Below, piece after piece: positions 9,477 to 19,000 of a stretch of 31,069 nt of DNA (its first letter is position 1; every line of letters starts with the position of its first letter). The notes beneath the pieces are model-generated. The model saw only the letters and a list, made by a program, of their open reading frames with translations. It made no database searches and was not told the DNA's origin. The stretch is from an uncultured Clostridia bacterium (GTDB lineage Bacteria > Bacillota > Clostridia > Christensenellales > Borkfalkiaceae), in contig CAKQKQ010000013.1 in assembly GCA_934249265.1 (NCBI GenBank), forward strand, positions 1 through 31,069, in the 5' to 3' direction. A program made the position numbers and the translations under genes.

Positions 9477-9502
9477 TTTTACATAATACGTATGCGGTAA
9501 AA
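9477..9502. repeat. Copy 2 of the recurring palindrome; possible AraC terminator
   Basis: Matches the perfect copy at 24889-24914 at 21 of 26 positions and keeps the AATACGTAT core. On the minus strand it is followed, after CGGTAA, by a run of seven T, as expected for a terminator of the gene ending at 9598. Confidence 0.55.
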
Positions 9503-9597
9503 GCGTCAAATATCGCATTTTTAACCACTGTAAATCGTTTTACCCGCACCCACAAAACAATTGATAATCAACCCTTTATAATCTGCTTTTAAGCACA

Positions 9598-10500
9598 TTA
9601 AATATAATGATTTTTATCTTTTCTATATTCGGTGGGCGTAACGCCGAGGTTCTTTTTAAATAACTTATTTAGTGCTTGAATATCCGAGTACCCCACTTCG
9701 ATAGCCACGTCGATGAGTTTCATATTGGTGCTTTCAAGCAATTTTCTCGCTTTTTCAAACCGCAATTCCCTTATATAATTATTGACTGTCATGCCCATAT
9801 GTTTTTCAAAAAGCCTTTCAAAATAATATTTACTTAAACACGCGCTGTCCGCAATTTCATCAAGCGTAATCAAGCGGTTGTAATTGTTTTTTATAAATTC
9901 CAAAGACTGTTTAAGCGCAAAGGGCATTTCTTCGCGATATGCCGCCAACTGCCTATTTATATCTATAAGGATATTATATACGATTAAAGAAATATCGCAA
10001 CACGTCGCTTCGTCGTCGATATCTACAATGAAAGTGTTTTTGTCTCGTTTTTTCGGCAACGAATAAATAAGGTCGTGCAGTTTGTTTACCTCTTTAATAT
10101 ACACTTTATTGTCAATATTACGCAATACGTTGCCTGTAATGTTGACAAAACTATCGTATAAATATTGCACGCCGAGCCCCGTTACGTGCACGTAAGAAAA
10201 CTCCCAACCGCCGTCGTTTGCCTCGAAAATATGCCTGTCGTTGCAGTTGATAAACACCAAATCGCCCGGGGCGATATTGTATTCTTTGCCCTTGTAAATC
10301 ATTTTCGAGCCGCCCGAGTAGGTGTAGTTTATTAAATAAGTATAGTACCCTTCTCGGTCGATTTTATAGTCTCTCGTCGCTTTTTCGTATCCCGTCATAT
10401 CGACGTCGTACAAAATGGTGTTTTTGTCTTTTTTTGAAAAACAATTATAGCAATAAGAGCCGCCGTAAAACGCAAAACATATATCTGCCCTAAACTTCAT
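9598..10500 (-). CDS. AraC-family transcriptional regulator
   Basis: A 300-residue regulator with an N-terminal cupin-like sensing domain (about residues 25-190, with GDLVFINCNDRH typical of the effector-binding barrel) and a C-terminal double helix-turn-helix domain (~205-295). The second helix-turn-helix carries the family signature VGYSDIQALNKLFKK and ends LGVTPTEYRK. Such proteins bind a sugar or glycan fragment and switch on adjacent catabolic genes. It is divergent from the SGNH-esterase lipoprotein at 10869, the likely target, with 368 bp between them. The ATG at 10500 lacks a ribosome site, and an in-frame TAA lies just upstream. TATAAA ends about 11 bases before the ATG, so the message may have almost no leader. 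Confidence 0.92.
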   Translation of the reverse strand: MKFRADICFAFYGGSYCYNCFSKKDKNTILYDVDMTGYEKATRDYKIDREGYYTYLINYTYSGGSKMIYKGKEYNIAPGDLVFINCNDRHIFEANDGGWEFSYVHVTGLGVQYLYDSFVNITGNVLRNIDNKVYIKEVNKLHDLIYSLPKKRDKNTFIVDIDDEATCCDISLIVYNILIDINRQLAAYREEMPFALKQSLEFIKNNYNRLITLDEIADSACLSKYYFERLFEKHMGMTVNNYIRELRFEKARKLLESTNMKLIDVAIEVGYSDIQALNKLFKKNLGVTPTEYRKDKNHYI

Positions 10501-10868
10501 AAAACAGCAATTTTATATACCGTTTTTTAAAAACGTATATTGAATACCTCCGTCAAGTTTGTTACAATGATTATAATAATGATAGTATTTTAATTAAAGT
10601 ATTTATAAAATAATAATAAAAATTGTCTTTTTAAGCGCGTTTTTTGCAAAATAAATGTATTTTTCGCATTTAAACGCTTAAAAACTTTTGGGCAACTTTG
10701 TATAGTTTTATCAAATTATCGCATTGCAACCGACTTTGTATAGTTTTTGTCAAGTTGCCGCATAAAAACCGATTTTAAATACTTATTAAAACACTTTAAA
10801 ATATCATACGATACATTTACGGTTTTGTCAACAGCAAACCTTAAAATAAATAAAAGGAGAAAATGTAA
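10501..10868. promoter_or_regulatory. Divergent regulatory region between AraC and the esterase lipoprotein
   Basis: Contains TATAAA 12-17 bases before the AraC start, a short inverted repeat (CGTTTTT/AAAAACG, ~10521-10536), a TATAAT-like element near 10573, and two 38-39-bp direct repeats at 10695-10771. The lipoprotein's ribosome site AAGGAG is at 10854-10859, nine bases before the ATG. I cannot assign a convincing -35/-10 pair to the lipoprotein gene, which would fit an activator-dependent promoter. Confidence 0.5.
10695..10771. repeat. Two 38-39-bp direct repeats, candidate AraC operator
   Basis: The two copies (10695-10732, 10733-10771) both begin ACTTTGTATAGTTTT and end in ACCG, and agree at roughly 30 of 38 positions. 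They lie 98-174 bp upstream of the lipoprotein start. AraC-family proteins commonly bind paired direct repeats upstream of activated promoters; the assignment is inferred. Confidence 0.55.
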
Positions 10869-13800
10869 ATGAAAAAAGCAAGACTTTTATGCATCGTATT
10901 GCTTGCGTTTATATTCACTATGTCGATGACGCTTTTCACGGCATGTTCGTTGTCTAACAACGGCTCGACCGAAAGCACCACCGACACGGTAGACGACAGC
11001 AATACGGATTCTTTAACAGATTCGGACACCGATACCGATACCGATTCCGACACGGACACAGACACCGATACGGATACCGATTCGTCAACGGACACCGACT
11101 CGTCCACGGATTCGGACACCGACTCGTCGAGTGATTCCGATACCGATTCTTCAAGCGATTCCGACACGGATATCCCCGAACCGCCCAAAGCACCTTATTA
11201 TTTTGCAAACGGTTCGTTTAACGTAGATAACGACTCCGCCACCGCGCTTTACGACAACTCTTTGGCGATCGCAAACGAAAGCATTTTCACGGGCGGAACT
11301 ATTTACGCAACCGTTAAACCCGGCAACAAACTCGCCGACAACGGCGTAGTATTCGGCGTGACAAACACCACCTCGAGCAAGAGTTTCTGGGAAAAAGACG
11401 GCGTTTCGTATTATTTCTTCTTCATTTCTCAAGGCGGTTTGGCATACCTCGGCAAAACGACAAACGGAGTTTGGTCCGTCCCCGGTACTGCCGCTATACA
11501 AAACTTCGACCCCACGGCAACTTACACTATCGCCGCTTCTTGGAGTAAATCCGAAACGGGTTACGACACGATCAACTGTTACGTAAACGACGTGCAATAT
11601 ATTTCGTATAAAGAAACAAGCGCGAAATTGCGCGGCGAAGAATACGGACTTAGAGCGGGCGCGGCGGGCGCAACCTTTACAAACGTGAGACTTTCCGACG
11701 AAATACTCGGCGAAGAAGAAACTCTCGACGATTACAACGTTGCAAACGGCACGTTCACTATGACCGACAGCGGACTTCAATCCACCACGGGCAATGCGTT
11801 AGCCGTTAAAAAAGACGGAAAACTTGCAAACGGTACTCTCGAAGTTACGATGACCCTTTCGGGCGTTGCAAGCGACAACGGCATAATATTCTCTCTCGTA
11901 CCCAATTCTACGGGTATTTTCTGGGAATCGGGTGTTTCGTATTACTTCTTCTTCACGAATAAAGACAACCTCGCATTCCTCGGCAAAGTTGAAATGGGAA
12001 CATGGTCTGCTTGCCAGTCGGCATATATCCCCAACTTCAACCACTCGGGCACTTACACCCTTAAAATAGAAAGAACCAACGAAGACATCGCATGTTATGT
12101 AGACGGCGTGAAATACATCGATTATACCGACGCAGACCCCTTAAAAGGCACGGGCTATGGCCTTAGAGCGGGCGCAAAAGGCGTAACTTATTCTTCGATT
12201 AACTGCGTTGAAAGCAGCGGAGAATTCGTTGAAACTTATCCCGACGACCTCAACGTAATTTCGGGTAAAGTTACGGGATTAAACGGTTCGGCAAAAGCCG
12301 CGGGCAACAACACACTCGCACTCATTAAAGACGTTGAGTTTGCTCAAGGCACTTACACCGCAAACGTAAAAGCGGTTTCCGCTACTCCTTCGGGCTTGGT
12401 ATTCGGATATTCGGCAAACGGATATTACAGATTTAACACCACCGGCGGCGCGGGTTCGAGAGTAGAACTCGTAAAAGTAGAAGGCAACAACCAAACCGTA
12501 CTTTACAGCAATTACCTTTCGGCGGGCTTTAACCAAGCAAACACTTATCCGTATAAAGTAGTGCTTAAAGACGGAAAAGCATACTGCTACTTCTGGAATA
12601 CCCTTTACACCGTAACCGACGTTGAATTAAGCGGCACGGGCGTGGGTATATACGCTCAAAACGCGGGCGCGCGCTTTATGGATTACACGGTAACCGACGA
12701 CACCACGGTTGCTACCGTAGACACGATTTTGTTCGGTCACTCTTACTTTGAACTTTGGGACGATTGGAAGACCGACCTTGCGCCTTACACCGATATATTC
12801 GGCACTTACACAAACATAGGCATAGGCGGTTCGGTTGCTCCGCATTGGACGCTCTTTGAGGCGGGCATACTCGCTTACCAACCCAAACTCGCCATTTACA
12901 ATATCGGCATAAACGACCTTACGGGCGGAACTTCTCCCGATTATGTCGCCGGTCAAGTAAAGACTTTACTCCTTTCTCTTAAAGAAAAACTCGGCGAAGA
13001 CTTTAAAGTAGTGCTTCTCGGCTGTGCGTACTGCCCCGCAAGAGAAACTATCCGCACTTCGATAGAAAAGACTAACGTACTTTACAGAAACCTCGCCGCT
13101 CAATACGATTGGATTTACTTTGCGGAACAAGAAAACGTGTTCTGCGACAACGGAACTACCCCCGATAATCATTGGTTTAAAGACGGATTACACCCGACTG
13201 CAGAAGGTTATCGTCAAAAAGTACTTCCCGCAATTCTTTCTGCGCTCCGCGGAGAAAATCAACCTTCTCTTTCCGAAGAAGAACAACAACAATTGCTCAA
13301 CGAAGCAAAAGAAACAAAGGCTTGTCTCCTTGAAAACTACACAGTGGACGCATTTAGGGCTAAAGAATGGCTCGTTGCTCAACCCGTTTACGCTCAAGCG
13401 GTTCAAGCGATAAACGAGTGCGCTACTATCAAGCAAGTACAAGACCTCGATTTAACCGAATATATCGATCAACTTAAACAAATCAAAAACAATGCCGATT
13501 ACGTATACGAAAAATTGACGGCGGGCAAAACCGCAGCCGATTTCGAAGACGCAACGTTTACAAACACGTTAAATTCTTCTTCTGACGGCAAATACAACCT
13601 TGCAAATTACGGTCATAGAATCGATACCACTTATTCTTATACCGACATGACGTTTACATTCCGTCTTTCCGATGCAAACACCAATATCGGCATAGGCGGC
13701 GTAATGTTCCGCGCGACTAACACCGAAGGCAAAGGCGTAAACGGTTATCTCATCAATTACGTAACCGCAAACAACTATATTCAAGTTTGGTATATGAAAA

Positions 13801-15485
13801 ACGCTTATCAAGAAGCGGGAACTCCTATTCTCGAATATATCGGCGGCTGGGTATTCCCCGAAGAGGTAGAAAATACCCTCTTTAGAGCAACCGTATCGGG
13901 TAAATACGTCTATATTTACACCGAAGAAGATTATATAAAACTCGGTAAAAACTCTTACGGCTGCAGCGTAGACCTCACTAACAATGACAAATATGCCCTT
14001 TGGACAGAAGGCGGAATAGGCTTGGTTTCTTGGGAAACGGGCATTTCGTTTAAGATGGAATTATCCAACATAAACGCTGCCGAATGTCACCCCAGCGACG
14101 AAGAACAAGAATTGAAGGCTCTTTTAGAGGCTAAACAAAACGCTAAAGAAAAATTGCAAAACGCATACGGCGCAACGGGATACAAAACCGAAGACCAAAA
14201 AGCGGTTGAAAGCATTTTGAAAGAAGCGTATGCGGCAATCGAGGCGTGCCAAACGGCGCAAGAAGTAATCGATTTACAACTTACCCCGTTTACCGAAAGA
14301 TTAGACGCTATTAAAACCCTTACCGATTATTTGTGGGATAACCTTTCCACGGGCAACAACTGTGAAAGTTGGGAAGTTCCCGCATTTACCGCGGCTATCA
14401 ACGCCTCTACCAATAACCTTTACTCTATATCGGGCGCAGGTCACAGACTTGATACGAGCAGACAATTTAGCGACGTATCTTGCACGTTCTCTGTTAAAAC
14501 AGACGGCGTGTTGCGTTATAACGGCGTACTCCTCCGCGCTCATCAAAATGAATATTTAGGTCTCGACGGTTATCTCGTAAACGTAATGACTTTGGCTGAC
14601 AATGGCGACTCTGTAAACTACGTACAAGTGTTTGAATTGAAAAACGGTTACGGTAATTGGGGTTATTCCGAATACAATTATCTCGGCGGCTGGGTTTATA
14701 ACGGCAGCGTAAACGGCACTGAATTTACCGTTAAAATCGAAGGAAACAACTTGAAAGTTTACGACGAAAACGGCACGCTCGGCGTTGACGTAGACCTTGC
14801 GGCTGACGGACACGTAACCTACAAACAAGGCTATGTCGGTCTTGTAAGTTGGGGCGACGCAAGCGACAACACGATGGTTATTAAAAACCTTAAAGGCACT
14901 ATAGTAGAAGACGCCGAAGTTTCGGCAAAAATCAAAACCGCTCTTAAAGAAAACGAAAACTGTTTGGCGTTTAACAACGACGCGATTACCGCAAACGACG
15001 ACGGAAGTTTCACTTCTACGGGTTTTGCATACAGACTTTACAACAACACTTTGGCTGACGCTTTCAGCATGACGGTAAAGGTAAGCAACCCCACGGGTGA
15101 TACAGCAATTGCGGGCTTCCTCTTTAGAGCGAGAAAGTCAACCGAAGGCGACGGTATTGACGGATATCTCCTCAACTTTGTAAGCAACGCAACAAACAAC
15201 TTTATTCAAGTATATTACCTTAAAAATTGTTACAACACAACGGGCGCAGCCGCAGTATACAATTATGTAGGCGGACTTGTTTTAAACGGCTCGAGCATCG
15301 ACACCGAAATTACAATTTACGTACGTAATAATTATATGACTATTTCCGGTGGCAGTCTTGTAAGCGAATTCTTCTTGTCCGATAACGGCAACCCCGTTTA
15401 TACTTCGGGTGGCGGCTTCGGCGTGCTTACTTGGCAAGAAAACTACTCGGCAACGCTTTCTATTTTAAGCGTAAAACCCTATTAA
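10869..15485 (+). CDS. Multimodular SGNH-esterase lipoprotein
   Basis: A 1,538-residue secreted lipoprotein with a signal peptide ending in the lipobox LFTAC (lipid-bearing C26) and a Ser/Asp/Thr-rich spacer (~30-107). Three related concanavalin-like sandwich modules follow (~108-277, 287-449, 461-614). The SGNH/GDSL hydrolase domain (~617-800) shows FGHS with nucleophile S625, the Gly block IGIGGS, GIND with N682, and DGLHP with D772 and H775. Next is a helical linker (~801-885), a sandwich of a second type (~893-1075), a second linker (~1077-1155), and two more second-type sandwiches (~1158-1345, 1358-1538). The likely role is removing acetyl or other acyl groups from polysaccharide at the cell surface, with the sandwiches binding glycan. 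AAGGAG sits nine bases before the ATG. It is divergent from an AraC regulator. Substrate is unknown. Confidence 0.92.
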   Translation: MKKARLLCIVLLAFIFTMSMTLFTACSLSNNGSTESTTDTVDDSNTDSLTDSDTDTDTDSDTDTDTDTDTDSSTDTDSSTDSDTDSSSDSDTDSSSDSDTDIPEPPKAPYYFANGSFNVDNDSATALYDNSLAIANESIFTGGTIYATVKPGNKLADNGVVFGVTNTTSSKSFWEKDGVSYYFFFISQGGLAYLGKTTNGVWSVPGTAAIQNFDPTATYTIAASWSKSETGYDTINCYVNDVQYISYKETSAKLRGEEYGLRAGAAGATFTNVRLSDEILGEEETLDDYNVANGTFTMTDSGLQSTTGNALAVKKDGKLANGTLEVTMTLSGVASDNGIIFSLVPNSTGIFWESGVSYYFFFTNKDNLAFLGKVEMGTWSACQSAYIPNFNHSGTYTLKIERTNEDIACYVDGVKYIDYTDADPLKGTGYGLRAGAKGVTYSSINCVESSGEFVETYPDDLNVISGKVTGLNGSAKAAGNNTLALIKDVEFAQGTYTANVKAVSATPSGLVFGYSANGYYRFNTTGGAGSRVELVKVEGNNQTVLYSNYLSAGFNQANTYPYKVVLKDGKAYCYFWNTLYTVTDVELSGTGVGIYAQNAGARFMDYTVTDDTTVATVDTILFGHSYFELWDDWKTDLAPYTDIFGTYTNIGIGGSVAPHWTLFEAGILAYQPKLAIYNIGINDLTGGTSPDYVAGQVKTLLLSLKEKLGEDFKVVLLGCAYCPARETIRTSIEKTNVLYRNLAAQYDWIYFAEQENVFCDNGTTPDNHWFKDGLHPTAEGYRQKVLPAILSALRGENQPSLSEEEQQQLLNEAKETKACLLENYTVDAFRAKEWLVAQPVYAQAVQAINECATIKQVQDLDLTEYIDQLKQIKNNADYVYEKLTAGKTAADFEDATFTNTLNSSSDGKYNLANYGHRIDTTYSYTDMTFTFRLSDANTNIGIGGVMFRATNTEGKGVNGYLINYVTANNYIQVWYMKNAYQEAGTPILEYIGGWVFPEEVENTLFRATVSGKYVYIYTEEDYIKLGKNSYGCSVDLTNNDKYALWTEGGIGLVSWETGISFKMELSNINAAECHPSDEEQELKALLEAKQNAKEKLQNAYGATGYKTEDQKAVESILKEAYAAIEACQTAQEVIDLQLTPFTERLDAIKTLTDYLWDNLSTGNNCESWEVPAFTAAINASTNNLYSISGAGHRLDTSRQFSDVSCTFSVKTDGVLRYNGVLLRAHQNEYLGLDGYLVNVMTLADNGDSVNYVQVFELKNGYGNWGYSEYNYLGGWVYNGSVNGTEFTVKIEGNNLKVYDENGTLGVDVDLAADGHVTYKQGYVGLVSWGDASDNTMVIKNLKGTIVEDAEVSAKIKTALKENENCLAFNNDAITANDDGSFTSTGFAYRLYNNTLADAFSMTVKVSNPTGDTAIAGFLFRARKSTEGDGIDGYLLNFVSNATNNFIQVYYLKNCYNTTGAAAVYNYVGGLVLNGSSIDTEITIYVRNNYMTISGGSLVSEFFLSDNGNPVYTSGGGFGVLTWQENYSATLSILSVKPY

Positions 15486-15672
15486 TCAAGTTGATATATT
15501 GATTTATTAAGTAGAATTAATTAGATTTAAAAGTTAGTCGGTTGATTTTAAAAATTACGGTTGATACATTTAAAGTCTAATAATTAATTCAATTTAAACA
15601 TTTAATTAATCGATTTTAAAATATATGATTAATAGTTGTTAATGTTTTTATTAACTAATTTTAAAACTTTCG
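15486..15672. other. AT-rich 3' flank of the esterase gene
   Basis: About 190 bp, nearly all A/T, with repeated ATTAATT and GATTTTAAAA words and no gene. It separates the stop codon from the terminator at 15673. Confidence 0.5.
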
Positions 15673-15706
15673 GGAGCGCGGCAAATTTGCCGCGCTCCTT
15701 TTTTAT
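15673..15706 (+). terminator. Terminator of the esterase lipoprotein gene
   Basis: A perfect 26-bp palindrome (GGAGCGCGGCAAA with its complement, 15673-15698) is followed by TTTTTTATT. It lies 188 bp after the stop. A small GTCAGC/GCTGAC hairpin follows near 15719-15733. Confidence 0.85.
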
Positions 15707-15800
15707 TATAAGTTTTCAGTCAGCCTTGCTGACAACCCCAAACCGAATTATTGCGTTGCAAATATTTGTATTTTACACAAAATTGCAAAGCAACACGAAA

Positions 15801-15836
15801 AAAGGGCGGCGAATTTTATTCGCCGTCCTTTTTAAT
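15801..15836. terminator. Bidirectional terminator between convergent genes
   Basis: The stem AAAGGGCGGCGAAT pairs with ATTCGCCGTCCTTT (one G-T pair) around a TTT loop, with an A-run on the left and a T-run on the right. It can therefore work in both directions. It is the best candidate terminator for the GH127 gene, whose stop is at 16080. Confidence 0.8.
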
Positions 15837-15840
15837 TTTT

Positions 15841-15925
15841 GTTAAATTATACTTGTTGTTGAATTATATTTGCTGTTAAATTGTACTTGGCATTAAATTT
15901 GTTAAATTATGCTTGGCGTTAATTT
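15841..15925. repeat. 17-bp tandem repeat, about four full copies
   Basis: Copies at 15841-15857, 15858-15874, 15875-15891 and 15901-15917 follow GTTRAATTRTRYTTGBY. A 9-bp partial copy sits at 15892-15900 and another partial copy after 15918. The remaining non-coding sequence to 16079 is AT-rich, with a GCACATTaaagCAATGTGC-type hairpin near 15935-15952. Confidence 0.75.
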
Positions 15926-16079
15926 AAACCAACGCACATTAAAGCAATGTGCTTATTAAATTAAATTTCCGCATCAAATTAAAATATTTGTACTAAATCA
16001 AATACAAGTCGCTTTTATCACAATAAATCATTTTTTCAAACGTTTATTTAGTCACAAAAACACAAACGCATTTAACGCA

Positions 16080-19000
16080 TTATTTTTTAATCCAAAACTC
16101 TTTAATTTTGCTATAACACAACATAGAACGTATGCCCACCGAGCCGCCTTGATAAACGTCAGGCAAAGTGCAAGTCAACAACGGATAGAACGATTCGCCG
16201 TTCATAACGTACAACATACCGTCCAAAACAACGCACTTAATTGTGATTTCGTTATTCGTCATTTTTATACCCGAAGAAGAAGTTACTTTTTCGATATAGC
16301 CGCCCTCTGCGGTGAATTTAAACACCGATATGTTGTAATAAATGGAATCGGCGGGTTTTTCTATCTGCACGTTTAACGCCGTGATTTTGTCTTGGTCGTT
16401 TGACGGAGATTTTGCCCCGATATACAAACCCGTGTTTACAAGCATAGAAGTTTCGGCTTTTATTTTAAGACCTACTTCGTAATTTTCAAGGTTTTCCGCG
16501 CCGTTATAAATAAGTTTATATTCACTTCTCGTGTCGGTAGTCAACAAGTCGTTGCTGCATTTTATGCCGTCTTTAAACGAACCGTATGTCGTAAACATGT
16601 CAGTTTTGCCGTCGGCAAAGTCAATTGTAGTCTTTTCGCCGTCGATGTTTATTTTGTTTTCTCCGTAATACATCCAAACGCGCATCACGTTGTTTATTCT
16701 GTTTCCCCTTACAAAGAACGGTACGAGTGTAAGCGTCGCTTCACTGCCGTTGCCCGCCGTAACAGCCACGTTTCCTTTCAAAACGTTTACCGCAAGAGGA
16801 ACTGATTTTTTATTGTTGATTTTTACGCTGAACAAATCTTTTACAAGGCTTGCTTTAAACTCGCTGTTTTCAGTGATTACAAACGAAGCGTTTGTAAGGA
16901 GATTATCGCCCGTGCTTGTGTAGGTGTTGTCTTCGCTTTCGGCACAGTATACAAACGAACCGTATTGCAAAGCAACTTGATTTTGGTTGTAAACTACGTC
17001 GTCTTGACGTAAATATTTAACTTCTTTATCAAAAGTGATTTCAACGCAGTCGCCCGTAGTCCAATTTCTTTGAATATCGATATATCCGTCTTCGCCCTTT
17101 GCCGCTTCGACTTTTTCGCCGTTGAGTTTTACCTCAAATCCGCTCGCCCAATAAGGATAACGAAGTTTTAAATTGAAACTGCCTTCAGCCTCGATAATAT
17201 ATTTAGCGTAGTTGCCCGTGGGCATATCGGTATAACCTTTTACGGTCACGTTTTTGTCGCCTAAAGTAGTGGTTGCCGTTGAAGAAATATATTGATTTAC
17301 AAACAAACTATTGCCCGTTTTGGCGTATACGTATGTCGGTAAAACGGAAAATACCTTCATGTACATAGGCGGACAGCAAGGCGTTGCGCCCGACCAATTC
17401 GGACGTACGTAGTTTTCGGAAACAAGCGGATTACAGTAATAGAACGCGTCGCCGTCGAGAGAAAGCGAACCTAAAATTCCGTTGTAAAGTTCAAGTTCTA
17501 ACACGTCGGCATACTCGCTCGAACCGAAGAGAGAGAACATATTGTCGGCGTAAAAAGCCATACCTACCGACGCGCACGTTTCGCAATAACCGTCTTGCGG
17601 AAGAACGTAACTGCCCGCATACGCTTCGCCGAGAGATTCGCTCGCACCCGTACCGCCCGTGACGTACATTTGCGTGCCTACTATGTTGTCCCAAATTCTC
17701 TTTGCGGACTTGACGTAACTTTCGTTTTTAGTGTAATTACCTATAGCGGCGATACTGCTGTACCACAAGTTTGCCCTAACCGCGTGGCCCAAAGCCTCGG
17801 TCATATCCTCGTGCGAGCATTGGTCTTGAGCGTAAACCCCGTAAGAAATATTGCCGTAACGGTCGGTATAATTACCTCTGTCCTTTATCCACGCGTCGCA
17901 GATTTCAAGATATTTTTCAAGACGAATGTTGAGTTTGTAATATCTATCCTTTGAAGAAAGACCCTCTACGCAAGAATAAGTTTCTTGCATTTCATTTACA
18001 AGTTGAGGATTATTTTTATATAAAGTGTATAAGTCGAGAAGAGTCTCTTCGGGCAACGAGTGAGGCGGTACGGCAAAATATCCTTTTTGGTCAGCCGTTC
18101 CGTAAATGTAGTCGATGATAAACTCTGTAAATCTCGTAGCCGCATACAAAAGTCTCGTATCGCCGGTCGCGTTGTACCAACTTATACCCGCCTCGACAAG
18201 ACAGCCGTAGTTGTATAAGTCGTGATTCCAAATCGCGCCGCCGGCCGCTTCGTCCATTACGCTTGTGCTTTTAAGCAAGTTGTAAGTCGAGAAGAAACCG
18301 TCGATTATTTTGCCGTTTGCGTCAGTGCCTGTGGTGGAAAGCGATGCCGCATAAATTCTGTCTACATAGCCTTTTACTCTCTCGGTGAGCGAATCTGCGG
18401 AAACTTTCATGCTCTCTTTTGCGGAATTTTCAATTATGAAATTACCCGCGGCGCAAATCGTCTCTAAAATAAGACCCTCTCTCCAAGGTTCGCTACCCCA
18501 ATTCCACTTGCCTTCTTTTTTGCCGATTAAGCGGTTTGCGTCGGCGGGGATAAGTATTTCGCCCGCGTGAGAAGATAAGTTGTTGAGCCATGCTCTTTCG
18601 CCGTTTGCCACTCTGTCGAAGTTGTCGAACGACCCCGTCCAATCGAACATATCGAAAATGTAGTTTATGGAATAATCGGAATATTGAGTAATGAGCGTAT
18701 TCCAAAAACCGTCGTTTATTTTAACTTCTTCGATCGTGAGATTTTTTATTTCGTCATATCCGTATTTCATATAGTCGTACCTAATTCTGTATTCCCTTGT
18801 CGCTCCCGTAGATGCGGAAGTGACTTTAATAGTTATTTTTTTGTTTTGATTTAATATTTCAACGCTGTCGGCTTCGTTGTATTTTTCAACTTCTATATCA
18901 ACCACGTCGAGGTCGCGTTCGCCCAAATACGAATAATCGTAAGTCTTGGGTGAAAATCCGCTTATTTCTTCGCCTAAAACTTTTACGCTTTTAAGCATAC

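Larger units (their letters stand above)
8773..9597. other. Long non-coding region with palindromes and degenerate repeats
   Basis: About 825 bp without a credible gene; the 60-codon frame at 9033-9215 falls inside tandem repeats. It contains two copies of a 26-bp palindrome (8860-8885 and 9477-9502) and an array of about six ~35-bp degenerate repeats (8941-9137). There is also a weak CATACT/AGTATG hairpin followed by TCTTTTT (9341-9366). The second palindrome lies downstream of the AraC gene at 9598 and is followed on the minus strand by a T-run, so it may act as that gene's terminator. Confidence 0.6.

Noticed and set aside
10841..11208. Minus-strand Ser/Val/Glu-rich frame opposite the lipoprotein linker
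   Set aside because: It is the complement of the Ser/Asp/Thr spacer codons of the lipoprotein and has no ribosome site.
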